From: Pollutimonas bauzanensis
GTDB taxonomy: Bacteria; Pseudomonadota; Gammaproteobacteria; Burkholderiales; Burkholderiaceae_B
Reading direction: 5' to 3'
Assembly (NCBI RefSeq): GCF_900129885.1
Contig: NZ_FQXE01000023.1
Span: 1-64,000, forward strand
Length of the DNA: 64,000 nucleotides
Shown here: positions 42,784-53,000 of the stretch, piece by piece
Layout of the letters: every line of letters starts with the position of its first letter
Position numbering within the stretch: the first letter of the stretch is position 1
Notes under the pieces: generated by a model
Told to the model about the DNA's origin: nothing
Databases searched by the model: none
What the model saw: the letters and a program-made list of their open reading frames with translations, nothing else
Translations under genes and position numbers: made by a program

Positions 42784-44304
42784 TCAGGGCCGGCGATCGG
42801 CCGCCACTCCCAGCCTGAGCCAGCAGGGCAGCACCTCGTTTTCAAAGTCCGCCAGCGCGTGGGCGAAGGCCGCTGTCGGCCTGGCCGGCAGCGCCGCCGA
42901 AAGGCGCCGCCAAGCCTGCCAGGCCCGGTCGGCGATGGGTGCGGCGCCGCTGCCGGCGCCTTCATGCAGCGCCAGCCAGGCCGCCATCTGCGCCAGGCTG
43001 GCGCTGATGGCGCTGCCCAGGGCCGGCGCTGCCAGCCATTGTATCGGCCGGCCTTGCAAGGCGGCGCGGCACAAGGCCAGGTTCAGCGCCTGCGCCGGCC
43101 GGGGATCGGGCGCAGCGTGCAGTATCGGATGGGCTATGCCGGCGCCTGCCAGCAGTTGAAAGGCCGCATTCAGTTCGCCGGGCTGCGCCGCATAGGACGG
43201 CCACGCGGCGCAGCGATCATAGCGGATGGCCTCTCGCGCCAGCGCCTGGCGCAAGGGGCCGAAATAGGGTGCCGATACGGCAGCCAGGGCCCGCGCGTCG
43301 GCCGCCTGATCCCGCGGCGCGGGAAGGCGGTGCAGGCGCTGCCGCAGCAGCGCCTGGCGATGGGCCGGCTCGTCCAGGCGCGGCGGACCGCCAACGCGCT
43401 GGTAAATGTCATGGCGCAACGCCTGATTGGCGGCAAATGCCCTGGCGCTCTCGCGCAGCGCGGCACCCGGCAGGCCGGCCAGCAGCGGGCCGGTTTGCGC
43501 GGGAAGGGCGATGGCGTCGATATTGTCAGCCGGCTGGGCGGCGCCCAGCCAGGAGCAGCCGCCATCAGTCCAGTCGCCTACGACCTGCCCCACATGCTGG
43601 ACTTGCCAGTGCTCGGCCAGCAGGTCGTGGACCAGGTATGCCGGGTCGCGGCCGGCGGCGTCATCCAGCGCCCCAAGCAGCTCGGGACGGCTGGCCAGCC
43701 AGGGGGCGCCGGCATGGCCCAGCGCCCGCAATTGCGCCAGCGCCGTGGCGGCGCGCCGGGGGGCATCGCCATCCGCGGCGCGCGCATATTCGCGCAGCAG
43801 GTTACGTACAGGCACCATTTCGGTCATGCCCGGATAGCATGGGTAGCTCAGGTACACCAGGCCGCCGGGCGCCAGGAAGCGCCGCACGAATGCGCGTATG
43901 GCCTGCTGATTGGATGGCGAAACCCAGGCGTAGACGCCTGTCAGGACGATATAGTCGTAGGGTTCGCGCTGCCCCGCGGGCGCCTGCGCCAGGTCGGCAA
44001 AACTGCTCTGCTGGAAGCTCAGGTTGCCCAGCGCCGCGCTGGCGGCCCAGGCCCGGCCGGCCGAGATATGGGCGGGGTTGAAGTCCACCGCATGGAAGGC
44101 GGCATGCGGGTTGGCGGCGGCCAGCAGGGCGGCCCCCAGCCCCGGGCCGCAGCCCAGTTCGCACCAGCGGTAGGGGCGCGACGGGTCGGGGGCGCTGCGG
44201 CCCAGGCCGCCGGCCACGAAGTGCAGCCAGGCGGGCGCGGTGCCGCGGTGGAAGCGTTCGGCATAGCCGACTTCGCCGGTATAGCCGTCCAGGTCAGCTT
44301 GCAT
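42784..44304 (-). CDS. SAM-dependent methyltransferase with regulatory domain
   Basis: A 506-residue protein. Residues about 45-150 form a class I methyltransferase (motif I CELGCGPGLGAALL, post-I AVDFNPAHI, YDYIVLTGVYAW), followed by a predicted 'methyltransferase regulatory' domain (about 215-300) and a C-terminal helical domain. The substrate is unknown. It lies between the receptor gene and the esterase on one strand, so all three may be co-expressed; a role in siderophore metabolism or in modifying the receptor is speculative. Confidence 0.75.
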   Translation of the reverse strand: MQADLDGYTGEVGYAERFHRGTAPAWLHFVAGGLGRSAPDPSRPYRWCELGCGPGLGAALLAAANPHAAFHAVDFNPAHISAGRAWAASAALGNLSFQQSSFADLAQAPAGQREPYDYIVLTGVYAWVSPSNQQAIRAFVRRFLAPGGLVYLSYPCYPGMTEMVPVRNLLREYARAADGDAPRRAATALAQLRALGHAGAPWLASRPELLGALDDAAGRDPAYLVHDLLAEHWQVQHVGQVVGDWTDGGCSWLGAAQPADNIDAIALPAQTGPLLAGLPGAALRESARAFAANQALRHDIYQRVGGPPRLDEPAHRQALLRQRLHRLPAPRDQAADARALAAVSAPYFGPLRQALAREAIRYDRCAAWPSYAAQPGELNAAFQLLAGAGIAHPILHAAPDPRPAQALNLALCRAALQGRPIQWLAAPALGSAISASLAQMAAWLALHEGAGSGAAPIADRAWQAWRRLSAALPARPTAAFAHALADFENEVLPCWLRLGVAADRRP

Positions 44305-44354
44305 CTTGGGTAAGCCGCTGCGCGGGCCTCGGTTAGGGGGTGTGCCGCCCCTGC

Positions 44355-46568
44355 TTAGAACGAAGCCGTCATGGTAGCGTAATAAGCCCGCCCTGGTTCG
44401 TTATAGGTGGCCGCTCCCGCCGAACTGGCATTGCCTTCCCGATATAATTTCTTGTCGAACAGATTGGCAACGCCGACGCGAAAGCGCAAGTTCTTGTTGA
44501 CTTCATAGCCCGCGCTCAAGCCGGCCAGCGCATAGGGGCTGATGGTGTCGAGCGCCTCGCCGGTCAATGCTTCCCCGGTGCGCACATTGAACGATGGGCC
44601 TGTCTGCTTGCCGTAATAAGTGACGTTGGCCTGGAACGACAGCTTGGAGCTATAGATCCAGTCCAGCGTGCTGTTGATGGTGTATTCGGGAATGACGCTA
44701 AGCGGTTCGCCCGTGGACTTGTTCTTGGACTCTATCATGTAGGTGAAGTTGGTGTTCCAGTCCAGGCTGGGCGTGAGGGGCAGGAACAGATTGCCTTCCA
44801 CGCCTTCGACCACGGCCTTGCCGCTGTTGGACCATTGCAGCACGCGAGCGCCGTTGGGCAGGCGGTACAGCACGCTGGTGTCGGCCACGATCTTGTTCTT
44901 GTAGTCATTGCGGAAATAGGCCGCGCTGGCGCGCCAGGTTCCTGGGTCGTACTCGAAGCCTATTTCCTTGTTGACGCTGATTTCGGGAGCCAGGTCCTCG
45001 TTGCCGACCAGGTAGCAGCCCTGCGAATTGGTCTCGGAAGCCAGGCAGCCGTTGCCCATGCTGTAGAGCAGGTAATTGGGGTTGGACTGGTACAGATTGG
45101 GCGCTTTGTAGGCGCGCGCGATGCCGCCTTTGAGCCGCAAGGTATCCGTGGCGTCGAACGACGCGTTCAGGCTGGGGCTCCAGTTGCTGCCGAATTCGCT
45201 GCTGTGATCCAGGCGCACACCCGGCGTCAATGTGGTGCGATCGCCGGCTTCGATGTTGTCTTCCAGGAAGATCGCATAGCTGTCTTGTTCTGTTTTCGGG
45301 TCGCGGTTGCCCTGGCCCGTGTTGCCGATGCTGCCGCTGGTATAAGTTTGCCGCGTGCCGGATGGGTCGTCCAGGGTCTCGCGCAGCCATTCCGCGCCCA
45401 CGGTGGCAACCTGCTTGAAGCCCAGGTCGAAGGGCAGGTTGATTTCCCCGGCGGCCCGCAGGTTTTTCAGTCTTGCCGTGTCCCATCCCAGGTCCGTCGG
45501 CGCGCCTTCCGGTCCGCCCGCCAGGCCTTCCGCCTGCCGCGCATTGCGCGTGTAGTCGTACCCGAGCGACGCGCGCGATGTGCCCCATTCATAGTCGCCG
45601 CGGTGCGTCAGCGCGAAGTTCTCGCGGTACATGACATTGGTTTCTTCCCCGTACAGGCTGTCGGAGAATTCGCTGTTGGCGTTGTTCATGGTGTCGCCCG
45701 CATACCGATTACCCTGGCGGCTGAAGCCGAGGTCCAGGTCCACGGTGTTGCTGCGGTCGGGCCGCCATGAGAAGAGCGCGTTCATGTCCTTGTTGACGAC
45801 GCCCTCGCGCCCCGATGTGCTCGGGTCGCCGGTGACGCCGGCAGGGGCTCTGCCGGCGTTGATGTCGCGCGCATCGGCCTGGGTCTTGTTGTAGTTGCCG
45901 TAAACCCGCATGCTGAGCGTGTCCGTGATGGGACTGGACAAATGCATGTTGACGCGGTTGGTGTTGCCTTCCTTGCTGTCTTCCGGCTGGTTGTGATAAT
46001 AGGTGATGGACCCGCTGGCCTTGTCGGTCGGACGCTTGGTGATGATGTTCACCACGCCGCCCATCGCGCCCGAGCCATAGCGCGCGGCGGCGGGGCCGCG
46101 TATGACTTCGATGCGCTCGACCTCTTCGGCGGGCACCCAGTTGGAGTCGCCGCGCGTATCGCGGTCGCCGTTCCAGCCATAGCGCACTGCATTGCGCGAG
46201 GTCGTGGGCTTGCCGTCGATGAGGATCAAGGTATTTTCCGGGCCCATGCCGCGTATGTCGATCTGGCGGCTGTTGCCGCGCGCGCCGCTGGCGCTGTTGC
46301 CGGTCAGGTTCACGCCCGGCTCGCGGCGGATGAGGTCGGAGAGGTCATTGACGGGCGGGCGGCGCGCGATCTCTTCGGCGGTGATGACGGACACCCCCAA
46401 TGATTCCTTGATTTCTTCCTCGGCGGTGCCGAGCACCTGGATGGTTTCCATTTCATGGACCTGGGACGCGCCCTGGGCCTGCGCGCCGGTCTGGGCCAGC
46501 GCGGCGCCGGACAGGGCCAGAGCGACTGCGGCGCTCGCGTATTGCAAGGGGAAATGAGTGGCGGGCAT
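44355..46568 (-). CDS. bfeA: TonB-dependent ferric enterobactin receptor (BfeA/FepA-like)
   Basis: A 737-residue receptor: signal peptide (AAVALALSGAALAQ), a TonB-box-like METIQVLG, plug domain with RREPGVNLTGN, RQIDIRGMGPENTLILIDG (19 residues) and VERIEVIRGPAAARYGSGAMGGVVNIIT (first 20 residues), and a 22-strand barrel ending TMTASF with terminal Phe. The plug closely follows FepA/PfeA/BfeA. A Fur-like site and a divergent AraC-type activator gene stand upstream, as in Bordetella bfe loci. Confidence 0.92.
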   Translation of the reverse strand: MPATHFPLQYASAAVALALSGAALAQTGAQAQGASQVHEMETIQVLGTAEEEIKESLGVSVITAEEIARRPPVNDLSDLIRREPGVNLTGNSASGARGNSRQIDIRGMGPENTLILIDGKPTTSRNAVRYGWNGDRDTRGDSNWVPAEEVERIEVIRGPAAARYGSGAMGGVVNIITKRPTDKASGSITYYHNQPEDSKEGNTNRVNMHLSSPITDTLSMRVYGNYNKTQADARDINAGRAPAGVTGDPSTSGREGVVNKDMNALFSWRPDRSNTVDLDLGFSRQGNRYAGDTMNNANSEFSDSLYGEETNVMYRENFALTHRGDYEWGTSRASLGYDYTRNARQAEGLAGGPEGAPTDLGWDTARLKNLRAAGEINLPFDLGFKQVATVGAEWLRETLDDPSGTRQTYTSGSIGNTGQGNRDPKTEQDSYAIFLEDNIEAGDRTTLTPGVRLDHSSEFGSNWSPSLNASFDATDTLRLKGGIARAYKAPNLYQSNPNYLLYSMGNGCLASETNSQGCYLVGNEDLAPEISVNKEIGFEYDPGTWRASAAYFRNDYKNKIVADTSVLYRLPNGARVLQWSNSGKAVVEGVEGNLFLPLTPSLDWNTNFTYMIESKNKSTGEPLSVIPEYTINSTLDWIYSSKLSFQANVTYYGKQTGPSFNVRTGEALTGEALDTISPYALAGLSAGYEVNKNLRFRVGVANLFDKKLYREGNASSAGAATYNEPGRAYYATMTASF

Positions 46569-46602
46569 GCGTATGTGTTCCTGGCGCGTTTGCGGGTTTG
46601 TT

Positions 46603-46626
46603 GAGAATGATTTCTAATAGCATTTG
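46603..46626. promoter_or_regulatory. Fur-box-like site between bfeA and its regulator
   Basis: GAGAATGATTTCTAATAGC (46603-46621) matches the 19-bp Fur consensus at 12 positions and continues with CATTTG. It lies in the 5' leader region shared by the receptor and the AraC gene. Confidence 0.5.
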
Positions 46627-46707
46627 TCGTTCAGAATTATGTCAGCCATTTCTGGGGGCAGGCACTTCCAGATCACCGAAAACCTTTGCGCTATCCTCAT
46701 TCCCGTC

Positions 46708-47730
46708 ATGATCCACGCCGCGCCGCTTTTTTCCTCATCCGCCTCCAAGGCCGCCGACATGCCGCTTGCGCAGGCGGCATATGGGCAGGCGCAGCCCGCG
46801 GCGCCGCAGTACTACCCGGCAGGGGCGGGCCACGGCTTGTTCGATGGCCTGGTCGAAACGGTCGAGCTTGCCGAGGGGCTGATCCTGCATCGCGTCGATG
46901 CGCGCGACATGCAGGGAGTGGCCATTCAAGGCGTCGTGAAGCCGGGCTTGCGGATTGCGCTGGTGGTGGGCGGCAGGGTCGAGGTCAGCATCGGCGGGCA
47001 CCGATTGCTGCTCGGGCCGCAGGCCGCCGGGCGCTTGCGCGGCGCGGTGATGTCTGTGGCCGAACCCGCCGCTTTCTTGCGGCAATCACGCCGCGGCGAC
47101 GTGGAGCGCACCGTCAGCCTCACCATGGCCGCGGATTGGCTGGAGAGCCGTCTGGGCGCCGAATCGGCGGCCTGCATGGCGTTCGCGCGGCGCCATTTGT
47201 CGGTGTGCCCCTGGCATATCTCGGCGCAGGCGGTGGCCCTGGTCGAACAGATGCTGGGGCCGCCCGCCCTTACGCCTTCCCTGTGGCGCATGTACCAGGA
47301 GTCGCGCGCGCTCGATCTGGCGGTCGAGGCGCTCGCGAACCTGGAAGGGGTGGCGCCTGAAATCGCGGCTGCGGGCTTGCGCAAGCGCGACCGGGTGCGC
47401 ATGGAGCAACTGCGTGATCTGCTGGACAGCGGCCAGGCCGATGCGCTGAGCCTGGACGAGATCGCGCGGCACGTCTGCGTCAGCGCCAATACGCTGCAAC
47501 GCCACTTCAGCGCGGTGTGGGGAACGACCGTGGTCGCCTATCTGCGTGAATCGCGCCTGGCGCGGGCCCGCCGGGCGCTCGAGCAGGATGGCGTCAGCGT
47601 GGCGTATGCCGCGTGGCTGGCGGGCTACTCCAGCCCCGCCAATTTCGCCACCGCCTTCCGGCGCCGCTACGGCATGCGGCCCGGGCTGGCGGCCATGAGC
47701 CTGCGCAGGGTCCTCGGGTGCACAGAGTAG
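46708..47730 (+). CDS. AraC-family regulator (BfeR/PchR-like)
   Basis: A protein of about 340 residues. The C-terminal double helix-turn-helix is complete (LDEIARHVCVSANTLQRHFS, YLRESRLARARRAL, VAYAAWLAGYSSPANFATAF: each within residues 240-320). The N-terminal domain resembles PchR/BfeR siderophore sensors (GLRIALVVGGRVEVSIGG). Starts at 46639 or 46624 are possible, but the latter touches the Fur site. Divergent from bfeA, so it probably activates it with ferri-enterobactin. The 3' end overlaps the convergent recombinase by 64 bases. Confidence 0.82.
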   Translation: MIHAAPLFSSSASKAADMPLAQAAYGQAQPAAPQYYPAGAGHGLFDGLVETVELAEGLILHRVDARDMQGVAIQGVVKPGLRIALVVGGRVEVSIGGHRLLLGPQAAGRLRGAVMSVAEPAAFLRQSRRGDVERTVSLTMAADWLESRLGAESAACMAFARRHLSVCPWHISAQAVALVEQMLGPPALTPSLWRMYQESRALDLAVEALANLEGVAPEIAAAGLRKRDRVRMEQLRDLLDSGQADALSLDEIARHVCVSANTLQRHFSAVWGTTVVAYLRESRLARARRALEQDGVSVAYAAWLAGYSSPANFATAFRRRYGMRPGLAAMSLRRVLGCTE

Positions 47731-48239
47731 CGGGCCGCGACGTCCTGGATGGGCGTATTGCGCTGGATCGACAATATGGCTTCGGCGCATTGGCTGGGCG
47801 TCAAGGAGCGCCTTCTGCCCATGTGCTTGCCATTGGCCCGCGCCGCAGCCATGCCTGCCTTGGTGCGCTCACTGATCAATGAACGCTCGAATTCAGCCAG
47901 AGCCGCCATCATGTGGAACAGCAGCAGGCCCCCCGAAGTGGTCGTGTCGATGTTTTCCGTCAATGAGACGAAATGGACATTCTTTTTTCCCAGTTTGTCG
48001 ATGGCGTCCACCAGGTAGCGCAGTGATCGCCCGAGCCGGTCCAGACGCCAGACGACCAGCGTGTTGCCGGGTTTCAGCCTTTTGAGCAGGGCATCCAGGC
48101 CGGGCCGGGAGGCTATTGCGCCGGATATGCCCTTGTCCGTGTATATGTAGGCGCACTGCGCCTTCTTGAGCGCCGCGACCTGCAAATCGAGGTTCTGGTC
48201 TTCGGTTGAAACTCTTGCGTATCCGTATTTGGTATCCAT
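47667..48239 (-). CDS. Serine recombinase (resolvase/invertase family)
   Basis: A 190-residue small serine recombinase: catalytic Ser in YARVSTEDQN (residue 11), GASGI-like DKGISGAIASRPGLDAL, VVWRLDRLGRSLR with the active-site arginines, the long dimer helix AALAEFERSLISERTKAG and a C-terminal HTH (PIQDVAARYSVHPRTLRRLM). It is full length for Tn3-type resolvases and Hin-like invertases. No transposase accompanies it; it overlaps the AraC gene end, so it is probably the remnant or passenger of an element. Confidence 0.85.
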   Translation of the reverse strand: MDTKYGYARVSTEDQNLDLQVAALKKAQCAYIYTDKGISGAIASRPGLDALLKRLKPGNTLVVWRLDRLGRSLRYLVDAIDKLGKKNVHFVSLTENIDTTTSGGLLLFHMMAALAEFERSLISERTKAGMAAARANGKHMGRRRSLTPSQCAEAILSIQRNTPIQDVAARYSVHPRTLRRLMAASPGRMP

Positions 48240-48722
48240 GATGCTCTTTAATGTATCTACCTCCGACTGTTGCCGCGCCGGTTAAGCCGCAAGCAGCGAC
48301 GGGGGACGATTGTCTGTTGGGGGGCCGTCCTCGCGGCCTTCTTGGGTAGAAGCGGACGCTGCGCGTATTTCAGGCCCATGCTAGGCGCATCATTCCGGCT
48401 GCTTGCGGCAGAGCGCGTGGGCAGCATTGCTAAAGATTGATGGCCGAGACAGTATGGGCGGCTCTTCGCATTGATTCTGGCGGGGGCTATTGCAGCACGA
48501 ATGGCCTGGGACCAAGCGTTGCAAAATGTTGACAAAAGCGTCCCCTTCTGGCGTCAACGATAACGCAACAAAAAATGTCATATAGGCCACCTTGTTTAGG
48601 GCATTTGTCTGATACGGTCGCATCGTGACAGAAGGGGAGCCTTTTGTCCTTTTCCATGCGGAAGCAATGAGGCCAGGCAACAGTGGCAAGGCCTCCTGCG
48701 GACCGTGCCGGCCGTGCCGCTG
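48240..48722. other. Non-coding region between recombinase and EAL genes
   Basis: No gene is convincing on either strand. A composite inverted repeat is present: GCGTTGC and GTTGAC (48516-48533) against GTCAAC and GCAAC (48553-48569). It could be a regulatory site or subsites for the recombinase. Confidence 0.4.
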
Positions 48723-48744
48723 CGGTCCCTTGTGCAAGGGACCG
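48723..48744 (+). promoter_or_regulatory. Hairpin sequestering the Shine-Dalgarno of the EAL gene
   Basis: CGGTCCCTT (48723-48731), loop GTGC, AAGGGACCG (48736-48744) form a perfect 9-bp stem. The AAGGGA in the 3' arm is the only ribosome-site candidate, five bases before ATG 48747, so folding would block initiation. Confidence 0.5.
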
Positions 48745-48746
48745 GC

Positions 48747-50015
48747 ATGGCCATGCTGAACGCAAGCCGGCATATGCTGGGGCGGTATGCTGCGCCGCGC
48801 GCGGCACGCCATGATTGCGTGCTGATTTACATAAACAATTTATGGGAACTGTCCGATGCCTACGGGCAGGATTTTTATCGCGCCGCCTTCGAGGCGATGC
48901 AGGAGCGCTTGTCCCGGCATGGCGTGCAGAGGCGCTCCGTCACGCTTGCCGGCGAATATATCTGCGTCGACTTCCAGGACGCCAAGCCGCCCGGCCGGGG
49001 CTACGATGACCTGCTCGCGGAGCATATCAAGGCAAGCCTGTCGTATGAGCCGGTAGTCCAGGGCCGGCACAGCGTCTACCTGGAAGTCCTGGTCGCGTTC
49101 GCGGACAGGAACGCGCCGAGTTTCGACAAACTCGTCAAGGCCAGGCCGGTTGCGCCCGGCGCGGTGGCGCCGCCGGATCCCCAGGACCAGGAAAACCGCC
49201 GCCGCGCGTATCGGGCGGATATGTCGCTGGCCGGCGATTTTCTTCATGCCCTGGGCGCTGGCCGGATCGCATTGGCCTTCCAGCCGGTCCTGTCCGTCTA
49301 TGGGGCAAAGCCAGTGCTGTACTACGAATGCCTGCTCAGAAGGCTGGCTGCGCCGGGCGGGGGCGAGGCGGTTTCCTGCGCCGACGATGTCGGGGCTCTG
49401 GAGCGCTTGCGCATGGTCGACAGGCTGGATCGCAGCGTGCTGTGGGCGGCCATCCAGATCCTCAAGTCGAACAAGGCCATACACCTGGGGTGCAATGTTT
49501 CCGCGCTGTCCATGCAGCACGATTCCTGGTGGCGCTTGTTGTTCGCCCAGTTGTGGCGCGATCCAGGCCTGGCGCGGCGCCTGACCCTGGAAATCACCGA
49601 GACCAGCGCGGTTCCACACGTGGACGAGGCCGTGAACCTGATTCATTCCTTGCACCTGTACGGCTGCAAGATCGCGATCGACGATATGGGCGCCGGCTAC
49701 AGCACGCTGGATTTCGTGGCCAAGTCACGTCCGGATGTGGTCAAGATCGACCAGTCTTTCCTCAGCGGCCCGGGAGGCCGCCCGCGTTCTCCCGAACTGT
49801 TGCGCAAGCTGGTCAGGCTATGCGCGGACTACAGCCCCTGCGTCGTCGTCGAGGGGGTCGAGACCGAGGACGACTTGAAGGCCGTCATCAGCTCAGGCGC
49901 GAATGCCGCGCAAGGGCTCTTCCTTGGAAAGCCCTCTGTGATGGCCGACTGGCTGCGCGCGCCGGCGCTGGTCCGGGACGCATTCGGGCCCGGCCATCCA
50001 AGCACATCGGGCTGA
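48747..50015 (+). CDS. EAL-domain protein with degenerate GGDEF domain
   Basis: A 422-residue predicted c-di-GMP protein. Residues about 20-130 resemble a GGDEF fold (YINNLWELSDAYGQDFYRAAFEAM) but the signature is replaced by LAGEYICV, so no cyclase activity is expected. The EAL domain (about 160-410) shows YECLLR for EALLR, NVSALS, LEITET, DDMGAGYSTLDF, VVKIDQSF, VVEGVE and QGLFLGKP; the metal-binding Glu, Asn, Asp-Asp, Lys and Glu are all kept, so phosphodiesterase activity is possible. It precedes the autotransporter gene by 55 bases. Confidence 0.85.
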   Translation: MAMLNASRHMLGRYAAPRAARHDCVLIYINNLWELSDAYGQDFYRAAFEAMQERLSRHGVQRRSVTLAGEYICVDFQDAKPPGRGYDDLLAEHIKASLSYEPVVQGRHSVYLEVLVAFADRNAPSFDKLVKARPVAPGAVAPPDPQDQENRRRAYRADMSLAGDFLHALGAGRIALAFQPVLSVYGAKPVLYYECLLRRLAAPGGGEAVSCADDVGALERLRMVDRLDRSVLWAAIQILKSNKAIHLGCNVSALSMQHDSWWRLLFAQLWRDPGLARRLTLEITETSAVPHVDEAVNLIHSLHLYGCKIAIDDMGAGYSTLDFVAKSRPDVVKIDQSFLSGPGGRPRSPELLRKLVRLCADYSPCVVVEGVETEDDLKAVISSGANAAQGLFLGKPSVMADWLRAPALVRDAFGPGHPSTSG

Positions 50016-50070
50016 CCGCATTTTTCATATCAACTTTTCCAGCCGGAAGTTTCAGATCAAGGACGCACTC

Positions 50071-53000
50071 ATGGGCACACAATACACATATCGGAATCGG
50101 CGGGCTTTCCAGGTCGCCACGCTGGCCGCGGCGAAATCCGCAATGGGCGAGACGGCCACACGCGGCGGCATACTCCGGAAAACAGTGCTCACCGCAGCGC
50201 TGCTGGCCATATATGGCTACGCGCCCGGTACCGCCGCAGTCAATTTGACGATCGAGATCCCATATGACTTGGGTGCCTCTAGTATGACTAACAGTACGGT
50301 GACAGTGAACGCGGGCGGCGTGGCTACGGGCGATGGCACGAAAATCAGCGGCGCCGCCTACGACTTGGTGCTGGTCAATTCGGGCGGCAGCCTGGCCTTG
50401 GATAATGCCACCCTATCGAATAATCTGGACGATCCGACAGGAAGAAACGGCCGCACAATCACAGCCAAGGGTTCCGGCGCCACGGCCTCTTTGACTAACT
50501 CGACAATCGTAATCAGCGCGCAATCGACCAATCCCGGCGCCGACTATGCCCATGCGTTCACCGCAGGGGTGGGGGCTGCGGATGGCGGCCATGTCAATAT
50601 CACCGGGGGAAGTATCACCGCCTCGGGCAGCAAGCGTACCGTCGGTATGCAGGCGAACGACGGCGGCTCCATCAGCGCGAACAATGTTCAGATCACCACC
50701 AACGGCAATTTCGGGCATGCGATCCAGGCATATCGGACGCCCACGGCAGACGAGATTGCCACCCATATAGAATTGGATCACGTTTCGATCACGACCCATG
50801 GCGCCAATTATTCCGTCGGCATTCAAGCGGCGAACAAGGGCGCCAGCGTTACCGCCACCGATACGGATATCACCACGGAAGGAATCGGCAGCTTTGGCGT
50901 CGAGTCGTTCAATGGTGCCGCGGCCAGGCTCTCCAACGGGTCCATAACGACTGGCGGAGTCGGCGCCGCGGGCCTGCGGGTCTATGGAGGGAGTCTCGGA
51001 TCAGGCACCGTGACTGTCGAGGGCACACATATCACCACCAGCGGCGCGGGCGCATCCGGCATCCTGGCCGGCGACATCGCCGAACCCACGAGTGGAATCG
51101 CCAATCTATCGGGCGCAATCATCATGACCGCGGGCAGCAATGCGGCAGGCATCGAATCGGCATTTGGCAGCAGCATTGCCAGCACGAACTCCAGCGTGTA
51201 TACCCAGGGCGATTCCTCCCATGGTGCCTACGCGCACGATGGTGGCTCGATCACATTGAGCGGCGGCACAGTAACGACGGACGGATACCGGTCATACGGC
51301 CTGTACGCCAAGGGTCCGGGTTCCGCAATCGGCGCTGCCGGCGCATTCATCGCAACCAACGGCTTGTACGGATTTGGTGCGCGTGCCGAAGGCGGCGGCG
51401 TCATCAGCCTGGATGGCGGTTCGATCACGACAACTAATCCAACTGGCCGCGATGCTCAGGACGGCGATGGTTCACGCGCCTATGCATTGACCGCCGACGG
51501 CGCCAACTCAAGCATCAGCACGAAAAATGGCACAGCGATAAGCACCCAGGGGCAGCGCGCGTATGGTGCTTATGCCACGAACGGCGGGAGCGTCGAACTG
51601 GATGGCGGCTCGGTGGAAACGCACGGCTTCATGGCCTACGGCGTTTACGCATCGGGCGCCGGATCCAAGGTGACCACCCACAACGTGGATATTTCCACCA
51701 CCGGCGACGTGGGCGATGCAGTCTGGGCGTATAACGGCGGTAATGCCACGATCAATGGCGGCATTATTTTGGTTGGCGGCGGTCCCAACGCTACGGCCGG
51801 CGAGACGGCGAATGGGTTGGTGGCAAGTGGCGGTGCGGCAGGCGTGGGCAATGGCGTTATCAATATACATGGCGCAACGATCACGACCACCGGTATCGAC
51901 AGCGTTGGCGCATTGGCGGGTGCTGACATAGGCTCACTCAAGACATCGGGCACCATCAACCTTGACAACACGGCTATAACCGTCACAGGGGACAATGCCA
52001 CAGCTGCAATGGTGAATTACGGCAGCGCGTTGACCGCCACGAACGGCACCAAGCTTGTCTCGACTCAAGGCGATGGCATAGTCATGACCGACGGTGCTAC
52101 CGTTGTGTTGGATAACACGACCGTCGAAGCCAAAGGCGCATCGCTGGTCTCCAAACTGAGGACCAGCGGCGCCACGCAGAACATCACGATCACCAACGGC
52201 TCGACGCTGGCTGTCAATAACGGTACCTTGCTGCTGGTGGATCGCAACGCCGATGGCCAGAGTGGTAACGTGAATCTGGCTTTGGAAGCCGACGCTTTCA
52301 CGGCTGGTAATGTGGACGACAGAGGCGCCACGGGTACTGGTAAAACGAATGTGTCCAACAATGGCGCTCATTGGGCCGGCATCATCTTGAATGATGGGGA
52401 CGACGTGGTCGAGGATGGCGCATCGAAGAATTATGCCGACGCCAACATCAGCGGAAGCGTTGCCAGCGGGGCTGGCTCTGCCATCACGTTTGATAATGAT
52501 GTCGTGATCCAGGACAGCGTGTCGACGGGCGTCGGTTCAAGCTCCGTTTTCCAGGGCGCAGCCACGATCGACAACAATCTGACGGGGCAGCAGAATTCAA
52601 GCGTTGTATTCAACGGCCCGGCAACCATCGGTAACGCGGTTACTGGTGTACAGGGTTCGAATTTTGCCTTTTCGGGTGCTACCACCATCGGCAGCGGCAC
52701 TGGCACAGCGATCGCGGGCGAAGGGGCGAAGTTCACCTTCAGCCGCACCCAGCCGACCAATATTCAGGGCGATGTGTTGTTGACCAGCGGCTCGTCATTG
52801 GGCGGTGGTACCGTCGGAACTCCGATTCAGATCGGCGGTGCGGTGGCAGTGCAAAATTCGACTCTTGGTGGAAATTTGAATGTGCTGGGAACAGTCGCAT
52901 CCAGCGGCGGGATATTCAGCCCGGGCAATTCGGTGGGTACACAGACGTTTGAAAGCGTCGGTGCGTTGACCGATTCCGAATACATTGCGGAAATCAATGC

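Noticed and set aside
42859-44313. A 484-codon open frame on the plus strand
   Set aside because: Antisense shadow of the methyltransferase gene, without domain features and with Arg/Gly/Gln-rich composition.
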